A DNA stretch of 7,865 nt from SIG636 sp045604285 (GTDB lineage: Bacteria; Bacillota; Clostridia; Oscillospirales; CAG-382): positions 1 to 7,865 of the forward strand of contig JAZUNS010000048.1 of the NCBI GenBank assembly GCA_045604285.1, written 5' to 3'. Positions 7,301 to 7,865 of this stretch are shown in pieces. Made by a program: the position numbers and the translations under genes. Each line of letters begins with the position of its first letter. Position 1 is the stretch's first letter. The notes under the pieces were generated by a model, which had not been told where the DNA came from, ran no database searches, and was given only the letters and a program-made list of their open reading frames with translations.

Positions 7301-7488
7301 AGCCTACGGTATCCTACTCCCGCCTTATAATCTCCACGCCTGAGCTTACCACGGGCGCTTCCTACAAGATTTACACCGGCGGCAGCTGTACCGGCACCGC
7401 TACCGAAAACCTGTACGAAAGCGGCACCTACAGCGGCGGAACGCAGAAGAAGAGCTTTACTGTATCTTCAACATTAACCTCAGCGTAG
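4333..7488 (+). CDS. Secreted dockerin protein with Cthe_2159-like beta-helix carbohydrate-binding domain
   Basis: 1,051 residues. A signal peptide covers about 1-30 (basic MKGTKR, hydrophobic LLALLVVIALLPWAV, probable cut near AVNADA). A small domain (about 33-98) precedes a type I dockerin (about 100-160). Its two calcium loops, DLNGDGVCTAAD (104-115) and DLDGDGIVATTD (137-148), are each followed by a YIL helix end. Loop positions 10-11, which set cohesin choice, are Ala-Ala and Thr-Thr. From about 188 the protein matches the carbohydrate-binding family typified by C. thermocellum Cthe_2159, a right-handed beta-helix reported to bind cellulose and polygalacturonate. About 20 coils carry a GG-x-hydrophobic turn (for example NGGTLTL, SGGTFNL, SGGRIHI). 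Around 500-605 an unrecognised segment interrupts the helix. A Gly/Ser/Pro-rich loop (857-883) precedes the last coils. No sortase motif, S-layer domain or catalytic module is seen. Binding to plant polysaccharide via a scaffold or the cell surface is inferred. Confidence 0.88.
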   Translation: MKGTKRFISTLLALLVVIALLPWAVNADAEGELSNEYRVYTEGSYAYNLPLGVTAAEFTASVYATAALSTAAGDAVDKSSDTVICTGMVLSYTYADYTLVVNGDLNGDGVCTAADYLLVEKYILGGSLGDMQMLAGDLDGDGIVATTDALMMERYILGLGRLDGNCYLTDEEKANVVLTNPNAPEENLATIHFEGDTVTATGSGVQVIDNYAYVTASGNYTVTGQTDNGYIHVCAGAEEPVTLTLSGVKIGNSAGPAIYFEQCKSANVLLADGTASTLSDGTATTLLDKGALFANDSLVISGGGTLAVTGNRQHGIVSDDDIIIDGATVTVTGAVKDALHANDDITVNGGSLTVSSAGSDAVESEGTVNVNGGTLTLTADAGTALKAGTVFTATDGKITVISCADGIKAGTELHIDGGNIGISALDNAIKAVTLTDISGGTVNVLASDTGVKGDTKVNISGGTLTLNSTNNAIKSDLLVDISGGDITLLSTGDGIKASSIDTTAAADVRATYTYDSLNGSIETSGCYVWNSGSVSESAIYWFAALASSNGDGTYIVKQTIASGTAKTFTATADDIVLLTHVDSAYYSTACLVQVDDVITYDTATNTVTATIATSYLGDINVLGGNLYIEAAYDATQAGETLTVNNTTAPKTSASGIGTSGDYNIYMVSGGGASASFDSTAGSYKALKADNYIYINNGYIYASSPEDTVRSDDYIEINGGTMVIESGRDGVAAVGGLYITGGSLDITTGSGYSGTISSTDTNSYKALKGTGYIAISGGTFNLNSMDDAVHSNGTCAIEGGTFTIYTGDDAFHSDTTMTVTGGEIDILSSYEGVEGLNVNISGGRIHIESSDDGINAAGGADGSGTGTPTRPGWGGMGSSSSSSQYSLTISGTAFVWMNAKGDGADSNGSLTVSGGTLIVQQSQTNENSGIDADGTIKISGGVVVVVDGGNSMNSLSTSNFTQNGVKASISGSANSLIALTDSSGNLLLAFKPTVSYSRLIISTPELTTGASYKIYTGGSCTGTATENLYESGTYSGGTQKKSFTVSSTLTSA

Positions 7489-7511
7489 GATACCAAAAAA
7501 GGCGCAGAACA

Positions 7512-7553
7512 CGAAAAAAAGAAAACAGATTGCGAAAAAAAGAAAACAGATTT
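7512..7553 (+). repeat. 21-nt tandem duplication
   Basis: The unit CGAAAAAAAGAAAACAGATT plus one base occurs at 7512-7532 and 7533-7553 and differs only at the last position (G or T). It is present in copy 1 of the palindromic element and absent from copy 2, and it explains most of their length difference. Slippage or a recent local duplication is likely. Confidence 0.9.
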
Positions 7554-7560
7554 TATTAAA

Positions 7561-7600
7561 GAAGTCAGTCGGAGAATCTCTCCGACTGACCTTTTATTTG
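7561..7600 (+). terminator. Rho-independent terminator of the dockerin gene
   Basis: GTCAGTCGGAGA (7564-7575) and TCTCCGACTGAC (7579-7590) form a perfect 12-bp stem with an ATC loop. CTTTTATTT follows directly on the plus strand, and an A-rich run lies upstream. It sits about 75 nt after the stop codon of the dockerin gene. It lies inside the palindromic element, so the element supplies the terminator. Confidence 0.85.
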
Positions 7601-7697
7601 TCATATTTTTTCGCTTATCACGAACCTCGGCTCGCAGTACGTTAGTACAGCTCTCGCCTCGGTTCGTGCCATCTGCACGCTTTTTAGGCATCCTACG

Positions 7698-7865
7698 TTA
7701 CAAAAAAGGCACAGAATGCGAAAAACATAAAAAATCAATTATAACAAAGTTGAAAAGTTGGGAAAGCTTCCCGACTTTTCTGCAATTCATCGTATTTTTT
7801 CGTTCAAAACGAACCTCGGCTCACAGTACTTAGTACAGTTCTCGCCTCGGTTCGCACCGTCTGTA
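7698..7865. repeat. Palindromic non-coding element, copy 2 (cut by window end)
   Basis: A second, diverged copy in the same orientation, directly abutting copy 1. Shared blocks are CAAAAAAGGC-(A/G)-CAGAA at 7701-7716, TCGTATTTTTTCG at 7790-7802 and the inner palindrome CGAACCTCGGCTC...CCTCGGTTCG at 7810-7854. CACAGA (7710-7715) pairs with TCTGTA (7860-7865), and TGCGAA (7717-7722) pairs with TTCGCA (7851-7856). The pairing scheme, including one C-A mismatch, matches copy 1 although the bases differ. The outer end is outside the window. Confidence 0.75.
7752..7780 (+). terminator. Terminator-like hairpin in copy 2
   Basis: GAAAAGTTGGGAA (7752-7764) and TTCCCGACTTTTC (7768-7780) form a 13-bp stem with loop AGC and one T-G wobble. 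It corresponds to the terminator hairpin of copy 1, sharing the frame GTYGGRRA...TYYCCGAC. There is no T-run directly after the stem; the next one begins about 15 nt on (7795-7800). It may act as a weaker terminator or only as a structural part. Confidence 0.6.

Larger units (their letters stand above)
7484..7697. repeat. Palindromic non-coding element, copy 1
   Basis: This 214-bp non-coding element is bounded by inverted CGTAGGAT (7484-7491) and ATCCTACG (7690-7697). The inverted arms continue inward for about 35 nt: A-rich 7495-7500 opposite T7681-7685, CGCAGA (7503-7508) opposite TCTGCA (7672-7677), and CACGAA (7510-7515) opposite TTCGTG (7663-7668). Inside are a 21-nt tandem duplication, a 12-bp hairpin (7564-7590), and GCGAAAAAA (7532-7540) pairing with TTTTTTCGC (7606-7614). 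There is also an imperfect palindrome with CACGAACC (7619-7626), GTAC-GTTA-GTAC and GGTTCGTG (7661-7668). The right-hand TTCGTG can thus pair either with the outer arm or with the near one. No coding potential is seen. The left arm contains the TAG stop of the preceding gene. It looks like a MITE-like or REP-like element; no known family name comes to mind. Confidence 0.8.

Noticed and set aside
7428..7691. 87-codon minus-strand frame across the palindromic elements
   Set aside because: It overlaps the end of the dockerin gene, the terminator hairpin and the inverted arms, and has no recognisable protein features.
7484..7865. CRISPR array or integron attC sites
   Set aside because: There are only two repeats of about 0.2 kb without short regular spacers, and no cas or integrase gene. 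The core sites do not look like attC.

Overview
This 7,865-bp window comes from a spore-forming member of the Firmicutes, most likely a Clostridia lineage of the Oscillospiraceae/Ruminococcaceae type. Two observations point there: a complete spoIIA (spoIIAA-spoIIAB-sigF) operon, and a secreted protein with a type I dockerin. The lineage is inferred from gene content and moderate GC; no 16S or other taxonomic marker is present.

Layout. Bases 1-82 are the tail of an intergenic region with a strong hairpin. Bases 83-2550 hold two minus-strand genes 14 nt apart: a Nif3-like dinuclear-metal protein (upstream) and the ribosome quality-control factor RqcH (downstream). Bases 2551-2681 are a compact divergent control region. 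It has a perfect-consensus sigma-A promoter (TTGACA-N17-TATAAT) for the minus-strand pair and a 9-bp inverted repeat resembling paired Spo0A boxes. Facing the other way is a possible long-spacer promoter for spoIIA. Bases 2682-4161 are spoIIAA, spoIIAB and sigF, each overlapping the next by 4 nt (ATGA). They form the partner-switching module that turns on sigma-F in the forespore. SpoIIAB binds and inhibits sigma-F and phosphorylates SpoIIAA; unphosphorylated SpoIIAA releases sigma-F. Bases 4162-4332 are AT-rich with no gene.

Bases 4333-7488 encode a 1,051-residue exported protein: signal peptide, N-terminal dockerin, then a long right-handed beta-helix of the Cthe_2159-like carbohydrate-binding family. 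The helix is interrupted by an unrecognised domain of about 100 residues.

Bases 7484-7865 hold the most unusual content: two tandem non-coding elements of about 0.2 kb, the second cut by the window edge. Each has inverted terminal arms, an internal terminator-like hairpin and an inner imperfect palindrome. Between the two copies the paired arms change together: three compensatory double substitutions in the terminal arms and two in the internal hairpin. This argues for a structured, selected or mobile palindromic element. The first element's terminal arm supplies the stop codon of the dockerin gene.
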